NCBI RefSeq assembly: GCF_041434935.1
Contig: NZ_CP107964.1
Coordinates: forward strand, 2,666,001 to 2,730,000
From: Kitasatospora sp. NBC_00374
Lineage (GTDB): Bacteria > Actinomycetota > Actinomycetes > Streptomycetales > Streptomycetaceae
Length of the DNA: 64,000 bases
Direction: 5' to 3'
Shown here: positions 62,766 to 64,000 of the stretch, in pieces
Numbering within the stretch: the first letter of the stretch is position 1
Layout: the number at the start of each line of letters is the position of its first letter
Notes under the pieces: model-generated
The model's database searches: none
Told to the model about the DNA's origin: nothing
The model's input: the letters and a program-made list of their open reading frames with translations, nothing else
Program-made: the position numbers and the translations under genes

Positions 62766-64000
62766 GTGACCTCCCCAGACCAGGCCTCCCCACCGGTCCC
62801 CCGTGCCCGGAGTCTGCTGCCCGATCTCGCGCCCTGGCGCTCCTCACGGGACTTCCGACTGCTGTGGAGCTCGGGGTGCATCACCTCGTTCGGCAGCTTC
62901 CTGACGTACGTCGCCGTGCCGCTGCAGATCAAGGCACTCACCGGCTCCTCGTTCGCGGTCGGCCTGGTGGGCGCCTTCGAGCTGGTGCCGCTGATCGTCT
63001 TCGGGCTGTGGGGCGGCGCGCTCGCCGACGCGCTGGACCGGCGGAAGCTGGTGCTCTCCGCCGAGGCGGGCCTGGCCCTGCTGACCGGGGTGCTGCTGCT
63101 GAACGCCCTGCTGCCGAACCCGCTGCTCTGGCCGATCTACCTGGTCGCCGCCCTGGTCGCGGCGCTCGACGGTCTCCAGCGGCCGGCCCTGGACTCGCTC
63201 ACCCCGCGGATCGTCGCGCACGACCAGCTGACCGCCGCGTTCGCGCTCAACTCGCTGTACCGCAACGTCGGTTCGGTGGCCGGCCCGGCGCTGGCCGGCA
63301 TCATCGTGGCGACCGCCGGCGTGCAGACGGCGTTCGCCCTGGACGTGGCCACCTTCGTCGTCTCGCTGCTGCTGCTCGCCCGGATGCGGGCCGTGCCGCC
63401 GCCCAGCGGCGCCGAGAAGCCGTCGGTGCGGGCGATCGTCACCGGGGTGAGGTACGCCTGGAGCCGCAAGGACCTGCTGGGTACCTACGTGATCGATACC
63501 TGCGCGATGCTGTTCGCCTTCCCGGTGGCGATCTACCCGTTCTTCGCCTCGGAGCTGCACGCCGACCGGGCGCTCGGCCTGATGTACGGCGCGACCGCCG
63601 TCGGCGCCCTGGCGGTCTCCGCGACCAGCGGCTGGACCTCGCGCATCCACCGGCACGGCCGGATGCTGGTGCTCGCCGCCCTCGGCTGGGGTGCGGCGAT
63701 GGCGCTGGCCGGCGTCGCCCCGAACATCTGGTTGGTGCTGCTCTGCCTGGCCCTGGCCGGCGGTGCGGACCAGATCTCCGGCACCGCCCGCTCGACCATG
63801 TGGAACCAGTCCATCCCGGACGCGGTGCGCGGCCGGATGGCCGGCGTCGAACTGCTCAGCTACTCGGTCGGTCCGCAGCTCGGCCAGGTCAGGGCCGGCG
63901 GCATGGCGGGCCTGGTCGGTGTGCGCGGCTCGATCTGGATCGGCGGCCTGGCCTGTGTGGCCGGTGTGGTCGCGCTCACCGCGGCCCTGCCCCGGCTGCT
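62766..64000 (+). CDS. MFS exporter, partial at window end
   Basis: An open frame of 411 residues runs off the right edge. After a 30-residue soluble start (TSPDQASPPVPRARSLLPDL) come repeated hydrophobic helices. MFS loop motif A is GGALADALDRRKLV; the second half has RGRMAGVELLSYSVGPQLGQ. The pattern matches the EntS/MFS_3-type exporter subgroup, which releases siderophores or drugs. The GTG 62766 start is inferred from similarity of the start region (PWRSSRDFRLLWSSGCITSF). No stop lies within the window. Confidence 0.8.
   Translation, partial: MTSPDQASPPVPRARSLLPDLAPWRSSRDFRLLWSSGCITSFGSFLTYVAVPLQIKALTGSSFAVGLVGAFELVPLIVFGLWGGALADALDRRKLVLSAEAGLALLTGVLLLNALLPNPLLWPIYLVAALVAALDGLQRPALDSLTPRIVAHDQLTAAFALNSLYRNVGSVAGPALAGIIVATAGVQTAFALDVATFVVSLLLLARMRAVPPPSGAEKPSVRAIVTGVRYAWSRKDLLGTYVIDTCAMLFAFPVAIYPFFASELHADRALGLMYGATAVGALAVSATSGWTSRIHRHGRMLVLAALGWGAAMALAGVAPNIWLVLLCLALAGGADQISGTARSTMWNQSIPDAVRGRMAGVELLSYSVGPQLGQVRAGGMAGLVGVRGSIWIGGLACVAGVVALTAALPRL

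Overview
The window is high-GC actinobacterial DNA with Streptomycetaceae gene order (Streptomyces or Kitasatospora). The order lipB-lipA-small protein-DUF4191-RDD-glnA, followed by glnE, a glnA2-type gene, nadE and panB, matches the core-chromosome order remembered from Streptomyces (not searched). GTG and TTG starts, very short intergenic gaps and GC-rich hairpin terminators fit. No rRNA, tRNA or CRISPR was recognised.

Layout. 1-4.7 kb: the start of an unidentified minus-strand gene, then a likely 3-hydroxybutyrate use cluster (SDR dehydrogenase, MHS-family symporter, GAF/PucR regulator). 4.8-10.1 kb: lipoate synthesis (lipB, lipA), small and membrane proteins, and glnA behind a four-element GlnR operator. 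10.1-18.6 kb: small accessory genes (Uma2-like relic, DUF6011, ArsC-like, PPOX, DUF1697, DUF1152), a TetR/FAD-monooxygenase pair with two operators, a hemerythrin protein, a secreted esterase-like lipoprotein and an SDR. 18.7-36 kb: secreted degradation of polymers. Divergent GH64 and GH16 beta-1,3-glucanases share a palindrome. An alpha-amylase and a 1,844-residue amylase-pullulanase share a different motif. An M4 protease is also here. Between them lie a SigE-type sigma factor with a membrane partner and an amtB-glnB ammonium operon with its own GlnR-like operator. 36-47 kb: PAP2 protein, glnE, class E sortase with a divergent LAHTG surface protein, glnA2-like gene and nadE. 47-50 kb: a four-gene toxin-immunity operon (WXG/ESX-like protein, NucA/NucB DNase, unknown protein, SUKH immunity protein). 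50-64 kb: EEP-family membrane enzyme, TetR/MFS efflux operon with inverted repeats, panB, a DrrAB-type ABC exporter preceded by 11-bp spaced heptads, a large SARP regulator, a site-2 protease, an F420:NADPH reductase and the start of an MFS gene.

How the parts fit. Nitrogen control recurs: GlnR sites at glnA and amtB, a PII protein, adenylyltransferase GlnE with a GlnA that keeps the target Tyr398, and a second synthetase that lacks it. The most distinctive items are the split DNase toxin operon, an AmtB whose first pore histidine is Glu177, the SARP-like repeats in front of the ABC exporter, and the sortase with its His/Pro-rich substrate. Functions come from motifs and family knowledge; no database search was run.
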